NCBI GenBank assembly: GCA_964398315.1
Contig: CAYNMV010000012.1
Location: 1 to 64,000 of the forward strand
Source: JADLCB01 sp964398315
GTDB lineage: Bacteria > Planctomycetota > Phycisphaerae > Tepidisphaerales > Tepidisphaeraceae
DNA length: 64,000 nucleotides
Reading direction: 5' to 3'
Both the position numbers and the translations under genes were made by a program. The first letter of the stretch is position 1; every line of letters starts with the position of its first letter. Positions 40,647 to 49,340 of the stretch are shown here, piece by piece. A model generated the notes under the pieces. The model saw only the letters and a program-made list of their open reading frames with translations. It was not told the origin of the DNA and searched no databases.

Positions 40647-41165
40647 TCACCCCCTGTGCGTCAGTGGCGGCAGCGCGTAGCGGGCGCGGATGGCGTTGGC
40701 GGCGGTCCAGAGGGCGGGCTCTTTTTCCAGCAGTCGGATGACGGCCGTGGTGGAGACGCCCAGGTTGGTTGCCACGTGGGAAGGGTTGCCATGCAGCGCT
40801 TCGAGCAGGTCCAGCACCAGCCCGGCAGCGGCGGTGTACAGGGGATGGCGGTGGGAGGCTTCGATACGGTTGTTGCGGCGGATTGTCTCGAACCACGTTG
40901 GGGGTTCAAAGGAGAGCAGGTCGATCGGCTCACGCAACTCGATGGCGATCTTGAGCCGCAGCCGCCGCACCGCGTGCAGCTTGTTCTCCGCCAGCGAGCG
41001 CGATTCGGTGGCAGTAGCGGCGATGCCGGTGGGCAAGTGAACCAGGCGCACGCCGTTGCTGGTTTTCTGTCGTTTCTGCCCGCCCGGCCCGCCGGAGCGG
41101 AAGGTGTCCCAGCGGCACTGGGCCAGCAGCGCATCTTCCGAAAGCAATCGAAGCGATTCGGCCAT
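40647..41165 (-). CDS. peptide chain release factor-like protein (GGQ domain) with C-terminal HTH-like extension
   Basis: 172 residues. FRSGGPGGQKRQKTSNGVRL and LPTGIAATATESRSLAENK are the class I release-factor catalytic domain, with the GGQ loop that triggers peptidyl-tRNA hydrolysis. No codon-recognition domain is present, as in ArfB/YaeJ or PrfH-type rescue factors. Instead of the basic ArfB tail, the C-terminus (about 115-172) has SHVATNLGVSTTAVIRLL, which looks like a helix-turn-helix. A ribosome rescue role is inferred. The start at 41165 (MAESLRLLSED) follows AGGGG. The family is clear; the tail is speculative. Confidence 0.75.
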   Translation of the reverse strand: MAESLRLLSEDALLAQCRWDTFRSGGPGGQKRQKTSNGVRLVHLPTGIAATATESRSLAENKLHAVRRLRLKIAIELREPIDLLSFEPPTWFETIRRNNRIEASHRHPLYTAAAGLVLDLLEALHGNPSHVATNLGVSTTAVIRLLEKEPALWTAANAIRARYALPPLTHRG

Positions 41166-41426
41166 CACCCCTATCGTAACACGATTGTCGCCGCACGATC
41201 CGCACCCCGCCCCCGCCGGCAGTGAGGTGAAATCAGCGATGCGGCATTCACTCACGCCAGTACCAGCTTTCAGTTTGACGGGAAGTGATTGATGCAGGCG
41301 CAACCCGCCAAGGCTGAGCCTGCCGGATCGGGTTTGTCAGTCCGGCTTTTTCCCATTGGCGCTGGTCGATGTGTGTCGGGATAATGCCCACAGTCGTTCA
41401 TTTCTTTTCCCCAACCGGGAGGCCCT

Positions 41427-41807
41427 ATGCACGCACCGCAGTTTCAAAGCGGCGGCCGGTATCCGGTCCTGCGAGCGCTGGCGATTCTGTATCTCATCGG
41501 CGGGGCACTGGCTGCCATTGGCGGCATCATCGGGGTCGTCTGGGCCCTGCTGGCCGGATATGGCAACTTTGTGGATCGGCTGATCATTGGCGGCGGGGTC
41601 CTGGTGGCGGCCTTCTTTGTCACCATCACCGCGCTGGCGATTGCCGAGCTGCTCAAGCTCTTCATCGACGTGGAACACAACACGCGCATGGCGGGCGTTC
41701 GCACCACTGAAACCGTCACCACCAACGATGGTGTTGCCCCCGCCGGCGGCCGCCTCAGTGAGCTGGAGGCCGAAACCGCCGAAAGTGCATTGATCCGCGG
41801 ACACTGA
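41427..41807 (+). CDS. small membrane protein of unknown function
   Basis: 126 residues with two TM helices (about 16-43 and 51-74: LYLIGGALAAIGGIIGVVWALL and IIGGGVLVAAFFVTITALAIAELL). A short C-terminal cytosolic tail contains DVEHNTRMAG and an acidic end. The GGGAGG site before the ATG is strong, so the gene is likely real. No recognisable domain. Confidence 0.65.
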   Translation: MHAPQFQSGGRYPVLRALAILYLIGGALAAIGGIIGVVWALLAGYGNFVDRLIIGGGVLVAAFFVTITALAIAELLKLFIDVEHNTRMAGVRTTETVTTNDGVAPAGGRLSELEAETAESALIRGH

Positions 41808-41811
41808 GGCG

Positions 41812-41873
41812 GATTTGCGATTGCCGGTTTCCGATTGGTGGCCTTCTCAATCGCGAGCCGGCAATCGCAAATC
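41812..41873. terminator. long inverted repeat between convergent genes, bidirectional terminator-like
   Basis: GATTTGCGATTGCCGG (41812-41827) is perfectly complementary to CCGGCAATCGCAAATC (41858-41873). The 30-nt loop contains an inner CGATTG/CAATCG stem. It lies 5 nt after the small membrane protein stop and 15 nt from the mutL stop. Confidence 0.6.
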
Positions 41874-41888
41874 GAACATTGACGATCC

Positions 41889-43784
41889 CTAAAACCCGGT
41901 GCGCTTGAACTGCTTCTCCAGGTCGCGCAACGACAGGCGAAGCGTGGTCGGGCGGCCATGCGGGCAGTTGCTGGAGCGGTCGATCAGGTGACGGCGGGCC
42001 AGCAGCGCTTCGATCTCCTCCGGTGACAGCGGATCGCCGGCCTTGATGGCAGCCTTGCACGCCATCATGTCCAGCACCTCGTGCAGCAGTTCTTCCTCGT
42101 GCATGTCGAGCAGTTCCTGCTCGCCGCGTTCGAGCAGTTCCTGCACGAAGGTCCCCGGCTCCAGCCGCCCGAGAAACGATGGAAACGCCTGCACCGCGCC
42201 GGTCGACGGCCCGAAGCGGACGGCCTCGATGCCCAGGCGGGTCAGCATCGGCTGGATCTGCTCCAGCAGATCCAGTTGGCGCTCGCTGGCGGGAAAGGTT
42301 TGCGGCAACAGCAGGCGCTGGCTTTCCAGCGGTCCGCGAGACAGGCGGGCCAGCAGTTCTTCGTACATGATCCGCTCATGCAGCGCGTGCTGGTCGATGA
42401 TGATCAGCCCATCGGCGGATTCGGCCACCAGGTAACTGTTGTGCAACTGGATGGCACTCAGCGGCTTCGCACGTGGCGCGGGGGCGGCCGCGTGCTCCGC
42501 CGGGTGTGCGTGCGAAGCCGTTTGATCATTGGCCGCTTGCGCGGCACGCGGCATGGGGGGCGGAGGATCGCCCGCGGCGCCGCCGTGGGATGCGAGGCCT
42601 GCCGGTTCCCCATCCGCCTGGGGCAGCGGAAGAGGGGGCGCAGGGTCATCCGCGGCCGGCGTTGCGGCGGACAGGGGGGCTGTGCCATCCGGCACTGATC
42701 CGCGGAAGAACGCGGCGAGCCGGGTACGCATGTCCTCGCGCTGGGCCTCATCGCCATCGGTGCGCATCGGAATGGCGCGGGGCGTCAGATCACTGCCGAG
42801 CAGGCGTTCGCGAACCGCACCCAGCACCAGGCCGTGGATGCGCCCGCCATCACGGAACCGCACCTCGGACTTGGTGGGGTGGACATTGACATCGACATCC
42901 TGCGGGGGCATCTCCAGCAGCAGCACCGCCGCCGGGTGCCGGCCGGGTTCGGTCAGGCCGCGGTATGCCTCACGCAGCGCGTGCATGATGAACTTGTCGC
43001 GGATGGATCGGCCGTTGAGGTACAGGTACTGGTACTTGGCCGTGGGCCGGGCCAGTTCGGGCAGGCCAACGATTCCCCGGAGTTTGATCTCGGCATCACC
43101 CGCATTGATCGGCAGGCGCTGTTCATGGAAATCCCTGGGCCACGCCTGCAGCAACCGATCCTCGAAGGTGGTGGGCGGCAGGTCCTGGGTGGTGCGGCCA
43201 TTGTGCAGCAGCTTGAACCCAACATTCGGCCAGGGCAGCGCCAGGCGCAGGACCATCTCGCTGATATGGCCAAACTCGGTGCCCGGGCCGCGCAGGAACT
43301 TGCGCCGGGCCGGGGTGTTGTAGAAGAGATTGCGGACTTCGATGGTGGTGCCGGTGTTGCCGGCGGCCGCCTGCGGGTCGCTGATCACCCCGCCACGGTT
43401 GAAGATCTCGTAGGCCGCCTCACTGGATGCGGTGCGGCTCAGGATGCGGGCGTGGGAAACCGCCCCGATGCTCGCCAGCGCTTCGCCGCGGAAGCCCATG
43501 GTGGCGATGCGGAATAGATCCTCATCTGTCGAAAGCTTGCTGGTGGCGTGCGAGGCGAAGGCGAGCGGCAGGTCCGCCGGCTCGATTCCCCGGCCGTTAT
43601 CGATCACGCGAATCGCCGACAGTCCGCCATCCTCAACCTCGACGGTGATTTGGGTCGCCCCGGCGTCCAGGGCATTTTCCACCAGTTCTTTCACGACCGA
43701 GGCCGGCCGCTCGATCACCTCGCCTGCGGCGATACGGTTCACGAGCGAGGGGGACAACTGCTGAATGCGCGGCGACGAGGACAT
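41889..43784 (-). CDS. mutL: DNA mismatch repair protein MutL (endonuclease type)
   Basis: 631 residues. N-terminal GHKL ATPase: VKELVENALDAGATQ, RVIDNGRGIEPADL, ASHATSKL and MGFRGEALASIGAV. A Pro/Ala-rich linker (about 340-430) leads to the C-terminal domain with IIDQHALHERIMYEEL, the DQHA(x)2E(x)4E endonuclease motif (Asp464). ACKAAIKAGD and NCPHGRPTTLRL complete the metal site. It is therefore a nicking MutL, as expected in bacteria without MutH. mutS is not in the window. The ATG at 43784 has no Shine-Dalgarno and sits 7 nt from a perfect TATAAT, so the mRNA may be leaderless. Confidence 0.95.
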   Translation of the reverse strand: MSSSPRIQQLSPSLVNRIAAGEVIERPASVVKELVENALDAGATQITVEVEDGGLSAIRVIDNGRGIEPADLPLAFASHATSKLSTDEDLFRIATMGFRGEALASIGAVSHARILSRTASSEAAYEIFNRGGVISDPQAAAGNTGTTIEVRNLFYNTPARRKFLRGPGTEFGHISEMVLRLALPWPNVGFKLLHNGRTTQDLPPTTFEDRLLQAWPRDFHEQRLPINAGDAEIKLRGIVGLPELARPTAKYQYLYLNGRSIRDKFIMHALREAYRGLTEPGRHPAAVLLLEMPPQDVDVNVHPTKSEVRFRDGGRIHGLVLGAVRERLLGSDLTPRAIPMRTDGDEAQREDMRTRLAAFFRGSVPDGTAPLSAATPAADDPAPPLPLPQADGEPAGLASHGGAAGDPPPPMPRAAQAANDQTASHAHPAEHAAAPAPRAKPLSAIQLHNSYLVAESADGLIIIDQHALHERIMYEELLARLSRGPLESQRLLLPQTFPASERQLDLLEQIQPMLTRLGIEAVRFGPSTGAVQAFPSFLGRLEPGTFVQELLERGEQELLDMHEEELLHEVLDMMACKAAIKAGDPLSPEEIEALLARRHLIDRSSNCPHGRPTTLRLSLRDLEKQFKRTGF

Positions 43785-43791
43785 CGAACGG

Positions 43792-43797
43792 ATTATA
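43792..43797 (-). promoter_or_regulatory. mutL -10 box, leaderless arrangement
   Basis: Perfect TATAAT on the minus strand, 7 nt before the mutL ATG. The -35 at 16-18 nt spacing is poor (CTTTCT or similar). Confidence 0.45.
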
Positions 43798-44064
43798 GGG
43801 AGGACCCCAAGGGGAGAAAGCCAGACGATGCATGAAGACAGTCCGCACGCCTCCCGATCCCTTTGGGCGAGTCTCGAGAGGAGGGTGCCGGAACGTCATG
43901 CGGGACATGCTGAACCAGCAGCGCACCATTCCATGACCCCACCACCCGACCCAACCTCAGTTGATGTCACAAGCTTGCTCGAAGGGCTCTGGCACGGCGG
44001 CGTTTTCCGCGGTGGCCTGCGCGCAGCATCCTGCCTCAGCAGAGGTTGTGAAGCCGGATAAAAG
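43798..44064. other. divergent intergenic region, no gene recognised
   Basis: Lies between the mutL -10 box and the promoter of the next plus-strand gene. Open frames cross it on both strands, but none has a ribosome site with family support. Confidence 0.3.
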
Positions 44065-44094
44065 TTGCAGCATGTGGCGGAGCTTCGATACAAT
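44065..44094 (+). promoter_or_regulatory. promoter upstream of the 44145 gene
   Basis: TTGCAG (44065-44070) and TACAAT (44089-44094) are separated by 18 nt, about 50 nt before the ATG at 44145. Confidence 0.45.
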
Positions 44095-44144
44095 AAAGAG
44101 GTGAGCGGAGACAGGTAGTTGAGTCGTTTCAGCGGTTGAGTCGG

Positions 44145-44585
44145 ATGAACAGCGAGTCTCGCAGCCGAAATCCTGTTGCCACAGCACTTTACGTAAACGC
44201 CGCCCTGATCGCGGTGTTGATCGTGGTGCTGCTGGGTCGGGGGAGCGGTTCGAGCCTGCTGCCGACCCTCCCGGCGGCGCTGGCTCAGCACCAGGGAAAT
44301 ATCGCCGGTGGGGCGGGCATTTATATTATGCCCGGGCAGTTTTCCACCAATGCGTGGGGGTGCTATCTGCTGGATGTGGACCAGCAGACATTGTGCCTTT
44401 ACCAGTACATGCCCGGCGATAAGAACCTGCGGCTGGTATCGGCCCGCAACTTTCAGTATGACCGCCGGCTGAAGATGTACAACACGGACCCGGATCCGCA
44501 GGTGATCCGGGAACTGATTGAGAAAGAAGCCAATCCGCCGCGGCGGATGAACCCCGAAGCCCTGCCGGCAAACCCGGAGGAGTAG
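44145..44585 (+). CDS. conserved-looking hypothetical with N-terminal TM anchor
   Basis: 146 residues. A TM or uncleaved signal segment (about 12-30, TALYVNAALIAVLIVVLLG) is followed by an exported domain with NAWGCYLLDVDQQTLCLYQYMPGDKNLRL and ARNFQYDRRLKMYNTDPDPQ. The tail is Pro/Glu-rich. I do not recognise a named domain. The pattern resembles small planctomycete hypotheticals found beside regulatory genes. ATG at 44145 is chosen over TTG at 44136. The membrane-anchored HTH gene follows after 63 nt on the same strand, probably in one transcript. Confidence 0.7.
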   Translation: MNSESRSRNPVATALYVNAALIAVLIVVLLGRGSGSSLLPTLPAALAQHQGNIAGGAGIYIMPGQFSTNAWGCYLLDVDQQTLCLYQYMPGDKNLRLVSARNFQYDRRLKMYNTDPDPQVIRELIEKEANPPRRMNPEALPANPEE

Positions 44586-44648
44586 GGGCAGCGGGCGGTC
44601 GGCCGTCGCCGGCTGCACTGCTCACTGAACCAACCAGGAGACCGCACC

Positions 44649-45635
44649 ATGATGGCCAAGATGTTCTACACGTTGGACGAGACCAAGGCCGCGCTCGGCA
44701 AGAGCGAGGACGAGGTCAAGCAGTTGGCACGCGATGGGCGGCTGCGGGAGTTCCGTGACGGGCCGCGCCTCATGTTCAAGGCCGACCAGGTCGAGGCGCT
44801 CAAGATTGAACTGGGCGGTGGCGACCAGGTTGACCTTGGCCCCAGCGATACCGGCGCGGGCATCGGTCTGGTTGACTCGCGCAGCGCCAGCGGCACCAGC
44901 ATCTCGCTGGTCGATACCGGCGGCGGCTCGGGCATGATGCAGTTGAAGGAAGACACGGCCCTGGCGGCCGACCTGGGCCTCAGCGGCTCGGTGGGCGGGG
45001 TGCCCTCGCCCGGCCATGTGACCCCCGGCGGCAGCGCTGCCGGTGTCACCCCCGGCGGCAGCGGCGGCGGGATCAGCGTCTTTGGCGCCGATGAGGTGGA
45101 ACGCGCTGACCCCATGGCCCAGACGAATATCTCCGGCTCCATCGGCGACCAGGTGAACCTCGAGGGTATCGGATCGGGGTCGGGCCTGCTCGATCTGACA
45201 CGCGAAAGCGATGACACCAGCCTCGGCGCTGAACTGCTGGATGAAATCGCCCCCAGCCCCGGACGCGTGCAGCCGGCCAGTGCTGAGACGCAGATGGCCG
45301 GTTCGGGCAGCCTTGCCGGCCTGGGCGCTGGCCTTGGCTCCAGCCCGGCGATCCTCCCCTCTTCGGCCCCCAGTGGCCGGGCGGTCAGTGGGCCGATCGT
45401 CTATCAGGAGGCGGCTGATCCCCTCGCGCCCGCTTTCGGCTGGGCCGCGGCCGGCGCTACGCTGGTGGTGCTCTTCGCCATGTTTGTCCTGGCCTGTGCC
45501 ATCACCGGCTTCCGCCCCGGCATCCTGGACACGCTGGCGCAGTACAGCTTCATGATCCTCAGCGGCATCGGCCTTGTGGTCGCGGTGGTCTTCTTTGTGA
45601 TCGGACTGATCATCGGCAAGGCCGGGGCACGCTGA
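44649..45635 (+). CDS. membrane-anchored helix-turn-helix protein
   Basis: 328 residues. The N-terminus FYTLDETKAALGKSEDEVKQ and LARDGRLREFRDGPRLMFKADQVEAL is a MerR/excisionase-type HTH (about 5-52). A long Gly/Ser-rich low-complexity linker (about 55-250) is followed by two TM helices near the C-terminus (about 259-285 and 298-323: ATLVVLFAMFVLACAITGF and LSGIGLVVAVVFFVIGLIIG). DNA binding tethered to the membrane is the plain reading, but the HTH could bind protein instead. GGAG lies 8 nt before the ATG. A strong terminator follows. Confidence 0.75.
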   Translation: MMAKMFYTLDETKAALGKSEDEVKQLARDGRLREFRDGPRLMFKADQVEALKIELGGGDQVDLGPSDTGAGIGLVDSRSASGTSISLVDTGGGSGMMQLKEDTALAADLGLSGSVGGVPSPGHVTPGGSAAGVTPGGSGGGISVFGADEVERADPMAQTNISGSIGDQVNLEGIGSGSGLLDLTRESDDTSLGAELLDEIAPSPGRVQPASAETQMAGSGSLAGLGAGLGSSPAILPSSAPSGRAVSGPIVYQEAADPLAPAFGWAAAGATLVVLFAMFVLACAITGFRPGILDTLAQYSFMILSGIGLVVAVVFFVIGLIIGKAGAR

Positions 45636-45660
45636 TACCGTTTTGATCCTGAAACTCATT

Positions 45661-45692
45661 CCACGCGGCCCGGTCGGGCCGCGTGGTTTTTT
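45661..45692 (+). terminator. rho-independent terminator
   Basis: CCACGCGGCCCG and CGGGCCGCGTGG form a perfect 12-bp stem with a 2-nt loop, followed by TTTTTT. It separates the HTH gene from the ABC exporter. Confidence 0.92.
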
Positions 45693-45795
45693 ATTTGTCC
45701 TGCCGCGATCACCTTTGAAGATCGCATCGCAGGAGTATCCTGAGAGGTCAACAGCAACATTCCGGCCGCTCGGACGTTAATACAGACAGACCCAC

Positions 45796-48102
45796 ATGAC
45801 GCTTGCCACCACGGATAACGAGGAAGCCGCTCGCAGCCAGCCATCCAGTTCGCTCCCAGCGATTCAACTGCCGGAGGACCTGCGCGCCCGTCTTGATGGT
45901 CAGCTTGACGGGCTGCCGGTTGTCGCATGGTCGGAGTTTGACCTCTCCGAAGACGGCCGCTTTGCCCAGCAGTATGCCGTCCTGACCGACCGCGACCTGC
46001 TGATATCGCCCGGCCCGGAGGCGGCGTGGCAGCGTATTGCGGTGCAGTCGATCACCGAGGCTGCCATTGTTGAGGGGCTGGGGGCGGACAAGCTGCGGAT
46101 CATTACCGGCGAGGTACTGGCCGGTGAACTGCGCTATTCGCGCCGTCATCGCCGCACGATGACCCGCCTGCACCGCAAGCTGGAGCGCCGGCTGCCGCGC
46201 ACCGAGGGTGAGCCGCCGCCGGAGTGGCTGGAGGCCGCCGAGCGCCTCGCCGAAAGCAAGGAGATCTGCCCCAAGTGCGGGCTGCTGATCCCCGCCTACG
46301 CTGAGGGCGCCTGCCCGCAATGCCTCCAGACGCGCTCCATCCTCTGGCGGCTGATGGATGTCGGCCGGCCGTACAAGCGGATGACGATCCTGGCGCTGGT
46401 CCTTACGCTCTTCCAGGCGGCGATGAGCACGCTGCCCCCGGTCCTGCACAAGTACCTGGTCGACTCGGTGCTGACGATGCAGCGACCGCTGCTGGGCGGC
46501 CTGACCCGCTTGCAGAGCCTCATCGCCTGGGGCGTCCTCTCGATGCTGGTGATTGTCATCATCGAGACGGTGGGGCTGACCCGCATGCGCATTTTGGCGC
46601 AGGTGGGTACCAATGTGGCACGGGACTTGCGACACCTGGTCTACGCCCATCTGCACACGCTGAGCCTGCGCTTTTTCAACAAGCGCCGTACGGGCAGCCT
46701 TATCACGCGCGTCACCAACGACACCGACCGGCTGTGGGATTTCATCGTTTTCGGCTCAGTGAACCTGATCCGTGACGTGGTGCTGATCATCTTCATCGCC
46801 ATCGTCATGTTCGCGATCAACTGGCGGCTGGCCCTGATTGCCCTGATGCCGCTGCCGCTGCTGGCGATCATGACCTATTTCCGCTCGATGAAGATGCAGC
46901 GCATCTTCAGCCGGCTGTGGACTTACTGGTCGCGCATGACGGCGGTGGTGGGGGATGCCGTTCCGGGTGTGCGGGTGGTCAAGGCCTTCGCCAATGAGAA
47001 ACGCGAGATTGACCGCTTTGACGCCCGCAGTAACGAGTACACGCTGAAGGAGCAGGAGGTCAACCACGTCTGGACCGGGCTTCAGCCGGCCATCAGCGGC
47101 ACCATGCAGTTTGGTGTGCTGACCGTCTGGCTGGCCGGCGGCTATTTCCTCATCCGCGATAACTCGACGCTGGGCACCCTGGTTGCCTTTACCAGCTTCC
47201 TGTACCGGTTCTATCAGCCGATTATGGAGCTGGCCAACTCCAACCGCATGATCACCCGCGCTGCCAGCAGCGCCCAGCGCGTCTTCGAGGTGCTCGACAC
47301 GCCGCCGGAGATCTACAGCACCAGCCAGGCGCTGACCAAGGACCGCCTGGAAGGGCGCGTGGAGTTCAAGCAGGTTTCCTTCAGCTATGAAGGCGCCCAA
47401 CCCGCCCTGCGCGAGGTGTCCATCACGGTGGAGCCCGGGGAAATGATTGGCCTGTGCGGCCCCAGCGGCGCCGGCAAGAGCACTTTCGTCAACCTGATCT
47501 GCCGCTTTTACGATGTCACCGATGGCCAGCTGCTGATCGATGGCGTGGATGTGCGCGATTACGATGTCAACTGGCTGCGGCGGCAGATTGGCGTCGTGCT
47601 GCAGGAGCCTTACCTGTTCCACGGCACCATCGCCGACAACATTCGCTACGGGAACCCCGAGGCGAGCAACGCCGACGTGATCGCCGCCGCCCGCGCTGCC
47701 AATGCCCATGATTTCATCGTGGGTTTCCCCGATGGATACGACACCATGGTCGGTGAACGCGGCCAGTCCCTCTCCGGCGGCGAGCGCCAGCGCATCAGTA
47801 TCGCCCGCGCCATCTTACACAATCCGCGCATTCTTATACTGGACGAGGCGACCAGCAGCGTGGATACCGATACCGAAAAGCAGATCCAGCAGGCGCTGGA
47901 TCGGCTGGTGCAGGGACGGACCACCTTCGCCATCGCCCATCGCCTCAGCACCCTCCAGGCGGCGGACCGCCTGGTGGTGCTGGAAAAGGGGCGCATTGCC
48001 GAAACCGGCACCCATGATGAGCTGGTTCACCGCGAAGGCGGTGTCTATGCCAGGCTGCACCGCACCCAGGTGGAACTGAATTCGATGGTGGCCATTCGGT
48101 AA
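45796..48102 (+). CDS. ABC exporter (fused TM and ATPase) with N-terminal zinc-ribbon region, DUF1854-associated
   Basis: 768 residues. An N-terminal cytosolic domain (about 20-150, PH-like strands such as YAVLTDRDLLISPG) precedes a zinc ribbon with Cys158, Cys161, Cys173 and Cys176 (CPKC and CPQC). A six-helix type IV exporter domain (about 190-490) and a nucleotide-binding domain follow: Walker A GLCGPSGAGKSTFVNL, Q-loop VVLQEPYLFHG, signature LSGGERQRISIARA, Walker B ILILDEATSSVD, switch His in FAIAHRLST. It is a half-size MsbA-like exporter. This architecture next to a DUF1854 gene is known from cyanophycin-associated loci. No cphA is present here. The substrate is unknown. Confidence 0.88.
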   Translation: MTLATTDNEEAARSQPSSSLPAIQLPEDLRARLDGQLDGLPVVAWSEFDLSEDGRFAQQYAVLTDRDLLISPGPEAAWQRIAVQSITEAAIVEGLGADKLRIITGEVLAGELRYSRRHRRTMTRLHRKLERRLPRTEGEPPPEWLEAAERLAESKEICPKCGLLIPAYAEGACPQCLQTRSILWRLMDVGRPYKRMTILALVLTLFQAAMSTLPPVLHKYLVDSVLTMQRPLLGGLTRLQSLIAWGVLSMLVIVIIETVGLTRMRILAQVGTNVARDLRHLVYAHLHTLSLRFFNKRRTGSLITRVTNDTDRLWDFIVFGSVNLIRDVVLIIFIAIVMFAINWRLALIALMPLPLLAIMTYFRSMKMQRIFSRLWTYWSRMTAVVGDAVPGVRVVKAFANEKREIDRFDARSNEYTLKEQEVNHVWTGLQPAISGTMQFGVLTVWLAGGYFLIRDNSTLGTLVAFTSFLYRFYQPIMELANSNRMITRAASSAQRVFEVLDTPPEIYSTSQALTKDRLEGRVEFKQVSFSYEGAQPALREVSITVEPGEMIGLCGPSGAGKSTFVNLICRFYDVTDGQLLIDGVDVRDYDVNWLRRQIGVVLQEPYLFHGTIADNIRYGNPEASNADVIAAARAANAHDFIVGFPDGYDTMVGERGQSLSGGERQRISIARAILHNPRILILDEATSSVDTDTEKQIQQALDRLVQGRTTFAIAHRLSTLQAADRLVVLEKGRIAETGTHDELVHREGGVYARLHRTQVELNSMVAIR

Positions 48103-48113
48103 GGAGAGGTCAC

Positions 48114-48506
48114 ATGCCCGCGGCCGCACCTGAACCATCCGCCCGCGTTGAGGCGATCGATCCATATCACAAGGATTGGTCGCGCGCGCTGAAGTTCATT
48201 GACCGGGTGGGTCAGCGCGAGCGCCTGGGGATCGGCCCGGATGGGTGGCTGCCGGCACGGCGCAACCTGCTGGTGGCATTCGTTGGGGATGAGCCGGCAG
48301 GGCACCTGTCATTCAACATCACGCCTGTCATCGAGCGCAGCGCTGCATCCTGCCGTACGCGCCTGGTGGCGCAGGTGGACAGCCAGGCGATCGAGCAGCG
48401 CTACGATGTATCGACCCTGCGGCAGCAGCTTGAACAGGCCGCCCGCCAGCGCGCCCGAGACCTGCGCTGCGATATCTTTCAACTGGAGCAGGTCGATGGG
48501 GACTGA
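48114..48506 (+). CDS. small GNAT-like protein of unknown function
   Basis: 130 residues, starting 11 nt after the ABC exporter with a GGAGAGG site, so it is translationally linked. The pattern LLVAFVGDEPAGHLSFNITP followed by RLVAQVDSQAIEQRYD and a helix LRQQLEQAARQRARDLRCD is reminiscent of a reduced GNAT acetyltransferase fold, but the acetyl-CoA-binding Q/RxxGxG/A loop is not evident. It may be a partner of the exporter or DUF1854 protein. The fold call is tentative. Confidence 0.55.
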   Translation: MPAAAPEPSARVEAIDPYHKDWSRALKFIDRVGQRERLGIGPDGWLPARRNLLVAFVGDEPAGHLSFNITPVIERSAASCRTRLVAQVDSQAIEQRYDVSTLRQQLEQAARQRARDLRCDIFQLEQVDGD

Positions 48507-48590
48507 TCCCGGCCCGTGTGCCATCGGCACAGGTCCTGGGCAGGATGCGGGCGAGGCCGCCGCGATCGGCCGCTGAAGCGATCAATTGAC

Positions 48591-49058
48591 ATGAACCACA
48601 CATTCGAACTGATAAAAGACGAGTTCAATCGACTGATTCTCCGGCGGCCTGGCGAGCCGGATGTGAAGGATGTGAGTGTCCGCCGGGCTTTCCCGTGGTC
48701 CAATCCACAGCAGTACATCAGCATCCGCAGCCCCGAGGGCAAGGAACTGATCCTGATTGAGGATGTGTCCCGCCTGGATGAGACCCAGCGCCAACTGATT
48801 GATGAAGCGCTCACTTCAAGCATCTTCGTGCCGCGCATCCAGCGGGTGATGAGCGTGGATATAAGCTTCGGTCATCAGAAATGGCATGTCCAGACCGATC
48901 GCGGCGAAACCCACTTCCGCGTGCAGGAGCGCGAGGATCTGCGCTTCCTCTCCGATGGCCGCTTCAGCATCAAGGACGCCGATGGCAATATCTACGAACT
49001 GCCGCCGCTGGCCGAACTGGATGAGGTATCCCGCCATCACGTTGAGCGGCTGGTCTAG
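48591..49058 (+). CDS. DUF1854 family protein
   Basis: 155 residues. FELIKDEFNRLILRRPGEPD, VRRAFPWSNPQQYISI, LILIEDVSRLDETQRQLIDE, FVPRIQRVMSVDISFGHQKW and FLSDGRFSIKDADGNIYELP match the DUF1854 pattern. Members occur next to ABC exporters of the kind at 45796, often in cyanophycin loci. The biochemical role is unknown. It follows the GNAT-like gene after 84 nt on the same strand. The ATG at 48591 fits the family N-terminus. No clear Shine-Dalgarno. Confidence 0.8.
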   Translation: MNHTFELIKDEFNRLILRRPGEPDVKDVSVRRAFPWSNPQQYISIRSPEGKELILIEDVSRLDETQRQLIDEALTSSIFVPRIQRVMSVDISFGHQKWHVQTDRGETHFRVQEREDLRFLSDGRFSIKDADGNIYELPPLAELDEVSRHHVERLV

Positions 49059-49340
49059 TTGGGGCATGGGCGCGTGTTTCTGCATCGGCGGCGCCCGGTG
49101 ACCCTCCCATTTGCCACGCCTTTGTGGGGCAAGCTGCACGGAGGCAGAATCACATGGCGACAGTGCGGGACGTCGCGGCCGCAAGTGCCAGTAAATCACC
49201 CGTCACGGATGCGAAGGTCGTTTTCTACAGGCGATCTTTGTTTACGTGGGCTGCCATCGGATCATAGCATCGGCGCAGACGATGGGAGCGCTGGCCGGTG
49301 GATGATGCCGGTCGGCTCCGGTCGATTCGGAGCGTCTGCC

